Shown here in pieces: positions 6,701-13,651 of a DNA stretch of 22,253 bases. The DNA lies in contig CAZAEK010000029.1 in NCBI GenBank assembly GCA_964484125.1, positions 1-22,253 of the forward strand, read 5' to 3'. The notes beneath the pieces were generated by a model. That model saw nothing but the letters and a program-made list of their open reading frames with translations, was not told the DNA's origin and ran no database searches. The position numbers and the translations under genes were made by a program. Positions within the stretch are counted from its first letter, which is position 1; each line of letters opens with the position of its first letter. Origin of the DNA: DSSM01 sp964484125 (GTDB taxonomy: Bacteria; Bacteroidota; Ignavibacteria; Tepidaquicellales; Tepidaquicellaceae).

Positions 6701-8004
6701 ATTTTGAAATCGTAATACCTTTTTCCCTGAATAAGTATTGTAGTATCAAATACTGCCCCATTAGCATCTGTGTCATAAATTCTTACTATATTATTTGGAT
6801 AATTAGAATAAATAAAAGCATGTGAAAATTGTCCGTCCCCTGATAACTGATTAAATCTTAAATTCGTGAACGGGTCAAGGCACTGACCTTCATTTCCCGG
6901 AGGTGCAAGATAAACCAAATAATTCTGCCCGGCACCATCACCGTTTTCAGATGAACAGAAAGAATATTCATCTGATGTTCCGACACCGCCTGTCTCAAGC
7001 CAGTTAGCTTCAAAAAGCGCGACCTTACCAGAATTAACTACAAATCTGAACAGTTCATGATTCTGCCCGGGTCCGGCAACCCAGTCTCTGTGTTGAAGAG
7101 CATTTATTGTATAGTTATTTATGTTTACCCAATTGCCGTTTTTCAGATAATCGAAACTGGCGACACTGTTATTGGTAAAACTAACTATTCTCAATTCCTG
7201 CTCCTTTTTGTAATCCGCTGGTATTGCGAAATAAAACAGACTATCAACAGTTGAGCCCTTGAATCCCGGGACAAATCCGCCTCCGTCTCTTGCATTTCCA
7301 AAGAGAGAGCCGTACTGAACCGTTACAGGTTTAGTTGCCTTTACCAAAAAGGTTTTACCGGGTGTTAGTATATCCCTGCCGTCAGTAAAATAATTTATTA
7401 TTTCCTGCTTTGTACTGATATATCTCGATACTATCAAGGTTGGCTCTTCGACATTAACACCTGTAACTCCTGTTGTGATTTTTGGAGTTGTTGTAATATC
7501 GAAAATCTGAAGATAAGTAGAATCAAGATATGCAAATACATTTATATCCCTTATTGATACTGAAGTTGACGGAGAATAAATGTAAAAAAGATTTCCGCGC
7601 ATCGTCCCGTTATCTGCAGGAACCCAGTCGTGCTGCCAGTCGGAATTTGTGGATTGAGATACAACTACTGGCTTATCGCAATAAATCTGGAAATAATCTC
7701 CATCCATTTTACCACCGTAATCATCATTTACCGAACCGTCCTTTATATAACGAATATATGATTGCCCCTTATTCAACATACCACTCCACGAATCGTCTGT
7801 ATCGCCATCCATATTATCATCTGTGAACTGAACAAATGTAGAATCGTTCAGTGCAGTTATAATAATACATACTGCACGTGAAATACTGTATGCATTAGGA
7901 GGTACATATACCTGGAAAAATGTACCTGAACTCGACGATTTAAGCGGAGTTGACGAGAGCGAAAAAATAGAGGCAAAAATCAGAGCAAGTATGAACTTCC
8001 TCAT
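3763..8004 (-). CDS. Giant secreted LruC / FG-GAP protein with T9SS-type C terminus
   Basis: The preferred start is the ATG at 8004 (1413 residues, MRKFILALIFASIFSLSSTPLKS signal peptide). The open frame extends to 8043, but that would bury the signal. Order: a beta-rich N-terminal half of unknown type (about 25-480, with lines such as GTFFQVYVPP and KPVVVSQSTNSDW); an Ig/DUF11-like segment (about 490-590); a LruC-like domain (about 630-870, with AAFEDLKNDNWNDWDVNDF and its Asp-rich calcium-type loop); FG-GAP/VCBS propeller repeats (about 910-1290, with IADIDGDGYKEVMIG and VDLDKKGSKDIIVAS); and a FlgD-like C-terminal module (about 1320-1413, IDMKIFDLGGEKL to YKVEITVNGKTYSKIQKLAI). It is most likely a surface-anchored or secreted adhesin-like protein exported by T9SS. 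It is followed by the PorV-like gene in the same operon. Its ligand is unknown. Confidence 0.8.
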   Translation of the reverse strand: MRKFILALIFASIFSLSSTPLKSSSSGTFFQVYVPPNAYSISRAVCIIITALNDSTFVQFTDDNMDGDTDDSWSGMLNKGQSYIRYIKDGSVNDDYGGKMDGDYFQIYCDKPVVVSQSTNSDWQHDWVPADNGTMRGNLFYIYSPSTSVSIRDINVFAYLDSTYLQIFDITTTPKITTGVTGVNVEEPTLIVSRYISTKQEIINYFTDGRDILTPGKTFLVKATKPVTVQYGSLFGNARDGGGFVPGFKGSTVDSLFYFAIPADYKKEQELRIVSFTNNSVASFDYLKNGNWVNINNYTINALQHRDWVAGPGQNHELFRFVVNSGKVALFEANWLETGGVGTSDEYSFCSSENGDGAGQNYLVYLAPPGNEGQCLDPFTNLRFNQLSGDGQFSHAFIYSNYPNNIVRIYDTDANGAVFDTTILIQGKRYYDFKIWKARFNQMLINGRRPYITIAASQPVAVAMCNWNDNWMCYANTTVKREVLINTLPGKTATLTGDTTLITSVIKNVSGSPITQTKTEVVIADGLNVVSSNLTSSSAGNLGEGTKTVKQNGEEIIKWTNYPFNAGDSLVTKVIVRVDTVYHDGSTIPNNTNLTVTTTNTGFVNGDTVVYQNTAATMVVNPLATTYVQKYIAAFEDLKNDNWNDWDVNDFVVGITRRIQTNEDAKIFKIMMDYEALARGASYDHSFNQLLKLNGNSTVSLEVRDTLGNIIPAISWGPVSKSGTFSVTIFPSTRNAIPPEPGMQTSNTQIFQTGVMKGYTATLTVIVDANSNPYSGWQNSKDNPFIINPKIQTIHIASVAGTAGNTQNLDNSVIQNTRLYGYYLDLALKVPFNWRWPLEGGNPIWKAYTKIEDYIISGKTNFLDWYLMPDSTRVWNRRVVPTYKFEPPGNPVNKHYGINNQSDYTLLDTSGKFFASPKIADIDGDGYKEVMIGSLENKFYAFKHDGTILPGFPYTTGGMIKSSAAIDLSGGNAKIYFGCDDNKLYGIDKNGNNLPGFPVSTNGPIKSSPVVTDINFDKQNEIVVQSGDGFLYAYNSNGSIMSGFPVKYQNSIDAFGYMILMPSPAVVDLDKKGSKDIIVASYDSTLIAYDYHGRVRSGFPVRLDNIIYSSPVVVKMPDGAFKIIVASGGGTVYKINPNGIIEASLKLSAGFISSPVPVDLYKDGKMKLLIASQSGEIFYLDISNGLNLISTFKTVSDINSSPLMADVNNDGYLEAVYASMNGFTFVMDRFGNMDEPTTGMLMPFSSWVFSSPAISDLDNNGKLDVVFASYDKTIGSFEFSGTNTNSEIFWSSFGNDLGNTRLAGTPDSVSPITDGLGAVFNYYNPVKEDFTIFRFEAPAGTEKIDMKIFDLGGEKLLELSKSNFINNGIYWEYKWDLKNEKGTIAANGTYIYKVEITVNGKTYSKIQKLAILR

Positions 8005-8119
8005 TTTCTTAAAAATTAATTTTTTAAATGTGCCTTGCGGCACTTTATTTTGCCTTTTTAAAACACGCTTTTGTAGAATTTATATTATAATTTTTTATTA
8101 TTCAAGAATAAAATTTCTG

Positions 8120-8191
8120 CTTTAAACATACGACTCCTCCGAAGTGCAATCAACTCATTAAAGCAAGCCCGGAGGGATTGAACGTTTATAG
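8120..8191 (+). repeat. Hybrid palindromic element of the CTACAAACAT family
   Basis: The left end CTTTAAACAT and right end ACGTTTATAG are degenerate inverted repeats. Inside, the left arm CGACTCC (as in the short-type elements) is joined to GTGCAATCAACTCATTAAAG and the GCCCGGAGGGATTG arm (as in the copy at 2630). So it looks like a recombinant of the two subtypes, with broken internal hairpins. It lies in the 252-base divergent region between the giant-protein gene and the small membrane protein gene. The rest of that region is A/T-rich with no gene. Confidence 0.7.
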
Positions 8192-8256
8192 AAAAAAATG
8201 TAATTCTTACCCCGATTTATTATTGCATTATCAAACAAAATTTGATAAATTAATTT

Positions 8257-8523
8257 ATGGATACTTTATTTTTAGTTCTAAGTTTATTTCTTCCGAGACT
8301 CGCCTTAGTTGTCTATTGGTTCCTCGGTTTGATTCCTTTCAATACAGTGCCTTTCTTTGGCGATGTACTTCTGAGTATATTTCTTCCGAGAGTACTTATA
8401 ATTATTTATATAGCTCAGAATCTCGGAACGGAAAGCCCATGGTTCTGGATTCATCTTATTGTAGGAATTGGTGTTTACATTTTCGGCGGAAATAAAGCAC
8501 GAAAAAGAAAAAAGAAAGATTAG
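8257..8523 (+). CDS. Small integral membrane protein, function unknown
   Basis: An 88-residue hydrophobic protein with about three membrane segments: LFLVLSLFLPRLALVVYWF (4-22), LLSIFLPRVLIIIYIA (39-54) and WIHLIVGIGVYIFGG (64-78). A strongly basic tail follows (NKARKRKKKD), which by the positive-inside rule should face the cytoplasm. The motif FLPR occurs twice, at the start of the first and second segments, suggesting an internal repeat. I do not recognise a named family, although short proteins of this style are common in Bacteroidota. It is a real gene by its membrane pattern and because the stop overlaps the tsaD stop tail-to-tail by 3-4 bases with no wasted space. It is convergent with tsaD, so not part of that operon. 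Confidence 0.7.
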   Translation: MDTLFLVLSLFLPRLALVVYWFLGLIPFNTVPFFGDVLLSIFLPRVLIIIYIAQNLGTESPWFWIHLIVGIGVYIFGGNKARKRKKKD

Positions 8524-9557
8524 AGTTCGTCTAAAACCAATCTTGGTTTTGCAGGTACTTTGAAACTTTCCGACTCAAAGAAAGATTTATCTTTGGTATA
8601 TAGGTATTTATAATATCCTGTCAATCCTATCATTGCACCGTTATCGGTCGAATATTTCAATGACGGAATAAAAATATTATAATTTATCTTTTCAAGTTCG
8701 AGAAATTTCTTCTTTAAATATGAATTAGCCGAAACCCCTCCCGATACAGAAATATTTCTTACGTTATATTCATCAGCCGCAAAAAGTGTCTTATCAATTA
8801 AAGATTCCACAACTGCTTTTTGAAAACTCGCAGATATGTCCGATATTAATTTATCGTCTTTTTTCTCCCCGAAATTAATTTTTCTCAGAAAATATAATAC
8901 TGAAGTCTTAATTCCGGAAAATGAAAAGTTATAAGCATATTTATAGTTAGTATCTTTCAATCTTGCAACCGGAAACTTATGAAAATTCTCATCTCCTCCT
9001 TTTGCAAGTTTATCTATTAACGGTCCGCCCGGATAACCAAGCCCGAGCATCTTTGCAACTTTATCAAATGCCTCCCCTGCCGCATCGTCAACTGTTGTGC
9101 CCAATACCTTATGTTTAAAATAATCTTCCACAAGCACAAGTATCGTATGTCCGCCTGATACTATCAGAGATAAAAAAGGGAACGGAGGTCTGACTTCTTC
9201 AAGAAAGGAAGAATATAAGTGTGCTTGAATATGATTAACCGGAACAAAAGGAACCGACAATCCTGCGGCAAGAGATTTCCCGAAACTCATACCAATCAGC
9301 AGTGCACCGATTAAACCGGGTTCGTTTGTACAAGCTATTAGCTCAATATCTTTTATACTGTAACCTGATTTTTCAAACAGTTCATTTGTGAGGTTTACAA
9401 TTTCCCTTAAATGCTCGCGTGAAGCGATTTCCGGAATCACTCCTCCCCAATCGCTGTGTGATAATTGCGAAAGTACTTTCATATCAATCACTTTCTCGTT
9501 TTCAAGAAGTGCAACCGATGTTTCGTCACAGGATGTTTCTATTCCAAGTATTAACAT
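8520..9557 (-). CDS. tsaD: tRNA N6-threonylcarbamoyladenosine transferase TsaD
   Basis: TsaD transfers the threonylcarbamoyl group from threonylcarbamoyl-AMP to A37 of ANN-decoding tRNAs. It acts in the cytoplasm with TsaB and TsaE. The 345-residue length is normal. Signatures visible: GIETSCDETSVALL at the N terminus; the metal-binding NHIQAHLYS with His109 and His113; SLIVSGGHTILVLV; TVDDAAGEAFDKVAKMLGLGYPGG; and VSGGVSANSYLKKK followed by a conserved DNGAMIGLTG near the C terminus. All key family elements are intact. The gene stands alone on its strand, divergent from the BNR-repeat gene at 9652 with only 94 bases between the two starts, so the two promoters must be packed there. tsaB and tsaE are not in the window. 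Confidence 0.97.
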   Translation of the reverse strand: MLILGIETSCDETSVALLENEKVIDMKVLSQLSHSDWGGVIPEIASREHLREIVNLTNELFEKSGYSIKDIELIACTNEPGLIGALLIGMSFGKSLAAGLSVPFVPVNHIQAHLYSSFLEEVRPPFPFLSLIVSGGHTILVLVEDYFKHKVLGTTVDDAAGEAFDKVAKMLGLGYPGGPLIDKLAKGGDENFHKFPVARLKDTNYKYAYNFSFSGIKTSVLYFLRKINFGEKKDDKLISDISASFQKAVVESLIDKTLFAADEYNVRNISVSGGVSANSYLKKKFLELEKINYNIFIPSLKYSTDNGAMIGLTGYYKYLYTKDKSFFESESFKVPAKPRLVLDEL

Positions 9558-9651
9558 ATATCAAATTATAAAATATATTCCCCTGCTTCAATACAATAAA
9601 ATACCATATTATTTTTAATAATATAATGTTACATTTAGAAAATTTACGATT

Positions 9652-12069
9652 ATGAAAATTCTTTTGGCAGCGGCAGCTTTATTTTTCGCGGGAGTAAATT
9701 TTCTTTATGCACAGGAAGTTCCGGATTTTATCAAAGAAAGAAAATCCTACCAACGGGAATTATGGTTTTACGAGCAAAGAATTTTCCCGGACAAAACATT
9801 CCCGGAAGGTGCGATTGAAAAAGCTTATTATGAAAAAATTTCTCTGATTAACCGTTTCGGTTTCTTTTCAAATTCATCCAACTGGTTTTCGCTCGGTCCT
9901 TCTCCCGGAATAAATCAGAACTACGGCTATGTTTCTTCAAGAGTCGCTTCTATAAAATTTCATCCTTCAAATCCCGATATTATATACATTGCCGCGGCTT
10001 GCGGTGGTGTCTGGAAAACAACCAACAGAGGTATAAGCTGGATGTCAAAATCCGACTTTGAAATTTCGCTCTCGTCAGGTGCCATTGCAATTGATAACTC
10101 TAATCCCGAAATAATTTATTACGGTACGGGTGAAGCAACTTATTTCACCTATTCATATTATGGCAGAGGACTGTTAAAATCAACAAACGGCGGTAATAAC
10201 TGGACTCTTTATAGAAACGGATTACCTGAATCCACCTACTTTTCAAGAATTGTAATTAAGCCCGGAAATCAAAATATTTTGTTTGCGGCACTTGGAACAA
10301 GCGGTCTATACAAAAGCACCGATGCAGGTCAGAACTGGTTTCAGATTTTATCCGGCAGATGTGATGATATAATTTTCTCTCCTGACGGTGAAAGAGCTTA
10401 CCTTGTAGGCTCCGGAACAGGTTATAGAATTTCCACTAACGGCGGTGAGTCGTTTTCAACTTATTCTTCTTTCCCAATGGGAACAAGAGCGCATATTGCA
10501 GTTTGCAAAAATTCTCCGAATGTTTTATACTCAACTGTTTATAAAGATACAACTGTTTACGTTTATAAATCTACAAACTCCGGTGTTAATTATGTTACGC
10601 TTCCGAATACATTTACCGGCTCTGCACAGGCATGGTATGATTATTATATTTATGTAAATCCAAATGATGTTAATAATGTTTTCATTGGTCTTGTGGATTT
10701 ATGGAGAACAACTAACGGCAGAGATTTTGTGAAAATCACTAACACATCGGCAGGTCCAGTTCACGTTGACCATCACAATCTCGACTTCCATCCCTCAGAC
10801 CCAAACACAATAGTAATCGCCACAGACGGCGGCATATATCTTTCCACAAACAGAGGAACAAACTGGTCTAATATAAATTCAAACCTGAATCTCACACAAT
10901 TTTACAGAGCCGCATCTGACCCTGTAAATTCCTCGCATATAATTGGAGGAACGCAGGATAACGGCGTGCAAAGAACAACCGGAGATTTAAGGTGGAACGT
11001 TGTATATGGCGGTGATGGAGGCGAAGTATGTTTTAATCCAAAAGACTCAAGATTTATATTAACCGAAAATCAGTTTAACGCTGTTCGCCGTTCAACCGAC
11101 AGCGGAATCACATGGAATAATGCGGTAACGGGCATAACAGGAACAGGAGCATGGATAGCTCCCATAATTGCACATCCCGATTCAAACGGAATTTTTTATA
11201 CTGCAAGACAGCAGGTTTTCAAAACAACAAATAATGCACAAAGCTGGGTTCAACATTCAACAGGAATATCAGGAACCGTAAGAGAACTTGCAATTTCAAA
11301 ATCAAACCCATCTGTTTTAATTGCAACAGTAAACAATCTGATATATAAATCAACAGACGGAGGTAAAACTTTTCTAAATATTCAGAATAATTTGCCGTCA
11401 AGAACAATTACGGGAATCTGTATTCATCCTGATTCATCAAATGTTTTTCTTGCTTCTCTGAGCGGATTTGGCACAGGACATATTTTCAAATCTCTTAACG
11501 GAGGTATAAACTGGACTGACATTTCTTCCAACCTTCCGGACGCTCCGGCAAATGATATAATGTTTTATTACCCGGGATTTAAAACAGGGACTTATATTAC
11601 AGCAACTGATGTTGGTGTTTATATTTCTTCGAACTTTGGTTCAAACTGGGTTGAGCTTGCAGAAGGTCTGCCAAATACCGTTTGCATAAATCTTGATTAT
11701 AATCAACCCGGTAATAAACTCCGGGTTGCCACACACGGAAGAGGCATCTGGGAATACAATGGGATAATTCCGTCAGTGAATCTAATAAGTCCTGAAGTTC
11801 CCACTGACACTGAGCTTGAGCAAAATTATCCAAACCCGTTTAATCAATCGACAATTATAAATTTCAAATGTCGAATCAGCGGGAATTATAAGATTGAAAT
11901 TTTCGACTCGCTTGGCAGAATAATTTCTATCCCGCTAAATCAAGATTTAAACCCGGGCACTTACCGGTTAAATTTTAATGCATCCGCTTTTTCAAGCGGC
12001 ATTTATTTTTATACTTTGAGCTTTAACGGAGGTTTTATTAATTCGAAAATTATGATTTTAACAAAATAA
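9652..12069 (+). CDS. BNR/sortilin-like repeat protein, T9SS type A cargo
   Basis: An 805-residue secreted protein. Signal peptide cleaved about residue 20 (FLYA/QEVP). Residues 21-60 form a short pro-segment (YEQRIFP then P-EGAIEKAYYEK) typical of this cargo class. Residues about 75-700 contain many BNR/Asp-box-like blades: WKTTNRGISW, KSTNGGNNWTLY, YKSTDAGQNWFQI, RRSTDSGITWNN, KSTDGGKTFLNI, KSLNGGINWTDI, ISSNFGSNWVEL. Together these make a sialidase/Vps10-type propeller. I see no sialidase catalytic Arg triad or Tyr/Glu pair that I can place with confidence, so an enzyme activity is not claimed. The C-terminal 83 residues are a T9SS type A sorting module (LEQNYPNPFNQST to GIYFYTLSFN and a final KIMILTK). 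It is expected to be exported across the outer membrane and cleaved or anchored there. Confidence 0.9.
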   Translation: MKILLAAAALFFAGVNFLYAQEVPDFIKERKSYQRELWFYEQRIFPDKTFPEGAIEKAYYEKISLINRFGFFSNSSNWFSLGPSPGINQNYGYVSSRVASIKFHPSNPDIIYIAAACGGVWKTTNRGISWMSKSDFEISLSSGAIAIDNSNPEIIYYGTGEATYFTYSYYGRGLLKSTNGGNNWTLYRNGLPESTYFSRIVIKPGNQNILFAALGTSGLYKSTDAGQNWFQILSGRCDDIIFSPDGERAYLVGSGTGYRISTNGGESFSTYSSFPMGTRAHIAVCKNSPNVLYSTVYKDTTVYVYKSTNSGVNYVTLPNTFTGSAQAWYDYYIYVNPNDVNNVFIGLVDLWRTTNGRDFVKITNTSAGPVHVDHHNLDFHPSDPNTIVIATDGGIYLSTNRGTNWSNINSNLNLTQFYRAASDPVNSSHIIGGTQDNGVQRTTGDLRWNVVYGGDGGEVCFNPKDSRFILTENQFNAVRRSTDSGITWNNAVTGITGTGAWIAPIIAHPDSNGIFYTARQQVFKTTNNAQSWVQHSTGISGTVRELAISKSNPSVLIATVNNLIYKSTDGGKTFLNIQNNLPSRTITGICIHPDSSNVFLASLSGFGTGHIFKSLNGGINWTDISSNLPDAPANDIMFYYPGFKTGTYITATDVGVYISSNFGSNWVELAEGLPNTVCINLDYNQPGNKLRVATHGRGIWEYNGIIPSVNLISPEVPTDTELEQNYPNPFNQSTIINFKCRISGNYKIEIFDSLGRIISIPLNQDLNPGTYRLNFNASAFSSGIYFYTLSFNGGFINSKIMILTK

Positions 12070-12378
12070 CACAGCGTTAAATTATTTATGACGCAACTCG
12101 CGTCTTAAATTTTAATATTTCTCTTGCTTTTTAAATTATTATTCAACAAATTTTGTCATATTTAAGGAGTTCATTGTTCTTTAAAATCAAAAAATCATTT
12201 AACAGCCGGAATTGGCTTACGCAAAGCACAAGCAGTAACGGAATGTTTGAATTTACACTCGGATATTTATCAAACGGAAACATAAACACGGAATATCTAA
12301 CCAACTTTTGACCAAAATAAAATAATTTCACTTTCCTTTTGTATTGAATTCTTCCTTGGGATTGATTTATTTTAAGTA
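12070..12378. other. 309-base intergenic stretch with a weak hairpin and a doubtful 45-codon frame
   Basis: Just after the BNR gene, GACGC-AACTC-GCGTC (12090-12104) makes a perfect five-pair stem followed by T/A-rich sequence, a possible but weak terminator. A frame from TTG at 12174 to TGA at 12309-12311 is preceded by AAGGAG (12164-12169, 4 bases upstream). It would encode about 45 residues rich in Ser/Asn with no recognisable family. The frame stays open upstream to 12135, so chance openness in A/T-rich DNA is a fair explanation. I would not call it a gene without expression data. The rest should hold the promoter of the 12379 operon. Confidence 0.5.
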
Positions 12379-13644
12379 ATGAAAAGAACATTATTTTTAT
12401 TGCTATTTATATTTGCTTATTCCGGATTTTCCTTTAGTCAGGCAAAGCTTTTGATTCCTATGGAGCCATGGCAGACCAATCATCTTAAAGCTTACGGGAT
12501 TGCATACAGACATCTTCTCAATAATAAAGAACTTGACTGGCTCCTAAATTACAGAGGCGGCTCTTTTCTTTTCGGTTATTCTTCTGCTCTCGAAAATGAG
12601 TGTAAAGAAAAAAATGTTTCCTATGAATTAATTTCCGGTACTCAAACTGCTCAGATATTGGCTGAAATAGAAGACGAGAAATCCAATATGGAATTAGTCC
12701 GTCTCGAAAAAGTTGCAAAGATTGCCGTATATGTTCCGCCTAATACTCTCCCCTGGGATGATGCCGTTCAGCTTGTTCTTGAATACGCAGAGATTCCCTA
12801 TGATAAACTCTGGGACGAAGAAGTGCTATCGGGAAAACTTAAGAGTTATGACTGGATTCATTTACATCACGAAGATTTCACAGGTCAGTTTGGTAAATTT
12901 TTTGCCTCATTTGCAACCGCACCATGGTATATGCAGCAGGTTCAGACTAATCAGGAAATGGCTAAAAAACTCGGCTTTGCAAAAGTTTCTCAGCTTAAAC
13001 TTGCAGTTGTGAAAAAGCTGTCCGAATATATTGCTAACGGAGGATTTCTTTTTACTATGTGCTCTGCTACCGATACCTATGATATTGCTCTGGCTTCTCA
13101 AAATACTGATATTTGTGATGCTGTTTATGACGGAGACGGTTTTGATAAAAACGCAAATGATAAACTTGTTTATGATGATTGCATTGCTTTTAAAGATTTT
13201 AAAATTGATTTGAATCCCTTAGTTTACGAATACTCCGACCTTGATATTACTCCTGACCTTTTATATTACGGTGAATGGAACGATAATTTTAAGCTCGTTG
13301 AATTTTCCGCTAAGTTTGACCCTGTGCCTACAATGCTTACTCAATGCCATACTTCGGTTGTAAAAGGATTTATGGGACAAACTTCAGGATTTTATAAAAA
13401 ATTTCTTAAACCAAACGTAACCATTCTTGCAATGAATGAAGGTACAGAATGGGTAAGATATATTCACGGAAATTACGGCAAGGGTACTTTCACTTTTTAC
13501 GGCGGCCACGACCCTGAAGACTATCAGCACCTTGTCGGAGCTCCGAAAACTGAACTCGACCAATTCCCGAATTCTCCCGGCTACAGATTGATTTTAAATA
13601 ATGTGCTTTTCCCCGCAGCAAAAAAGAAAAAATTAAAAACTTAA
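12379..13644 (+). CDS. Conserved secreted protein, often mislabelled asparagine synthetase B
   Basis: The 421-residue protein has a signal peptide (cleaved about SFS/Q, residue 20) and then a well-structured conserved body: LLIPMEPWQTNHLKAYGIAY, DWLLNYRGGSFLFGY, VRLEKVAKIAVYVPPNTLPW, DWIHLHHEDFTGQFGKFF, FLFTMCSATDTYDIALAS, and FYGGHDPEDYQHLVGAP. These blocks match, from memory, a family in Bacteroidota and relatives that databases tend to label asparagine synthetase B. I see neither the N-terminal Cys glutaminase nor the SGGLDS ATP-pyrophosphatase loop, so the label looks wrong. The His-rich HLHHEDFTGQ and GGHDPEDYQH segments suggest metal or substrate sites (inference). The alpha/beta pattern with a late ...YGKGTFTFYGGHDP segment is reminiscent of class I amidotransferase-like folds (weak). 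It is first in a likely operon with the M28 peptidase, 7 bases downstream. Confidence 0.75.
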   Translation: MKRTLFLLLFIFAYSGFSFSQAKLLIPMEPWQTNHLKAYGIAYRHLLNNKELDWLLNYRGGSFLFGYSSALENECKEKNVSYELISGTQTAQILAEIEDEKSNMELVRLEKVAKIAVYVPPNTLPWDDAVQLVLEYAEIPYDKLWDEEVLSGKLKSYDWIHLHHEDFTGQFGKFFASFATAPWYMQQVQTNQEMAKKLGFAKVSQLKLAVVKKLSEYIANGGFLFTMCSATDTYDIALASQNTDICDAVYDGDGFDKNANDKLVYDDCIAFKDFKIDLNPLVYEYSDLDITPDLLYYGEWNDNFKLVEFSAKFDPVPTMLTQCHTSVVKGFMGQTSGFYKKFLKPNVTILAMNEGTEWVRYIHGNYGKGTFTFYGGHDPEDYQHLVGAPKTELDQFPNSPGYRLILNNVLFPAAKKKKLKT

Positions 13645-13651
13645 AAATATT

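Noticed and set aside
8178..8495. A 105-codon frame in another phase across the small membrane protein
   Set aside because: It begins inside a palindromic repeat and its Ser/Tyr/Arg-rich translation has no membrane or domain pattern, whereas the 8257 frame does.
9652..12069. A true sialidase
   Set aside because: The Asp-box-like blades are present, but I could not place the catalytic Arg triad and Tyr/Glu residues, so only a propeller is called.
12174..12311. A 45-codon gene with a TTG start and an upstream AAGGAG
   Set aside because: The spacing to the TTG is short (4 bases), the frame stays open upstream of the supposed start, and the translation has no recognisable features; kept only as a note in the intergenic entry.
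12379..13644. Asparagine synthetase
   Set aside because: The protein has a signal peptide and lacks both catalytic signatures of that enzyme.
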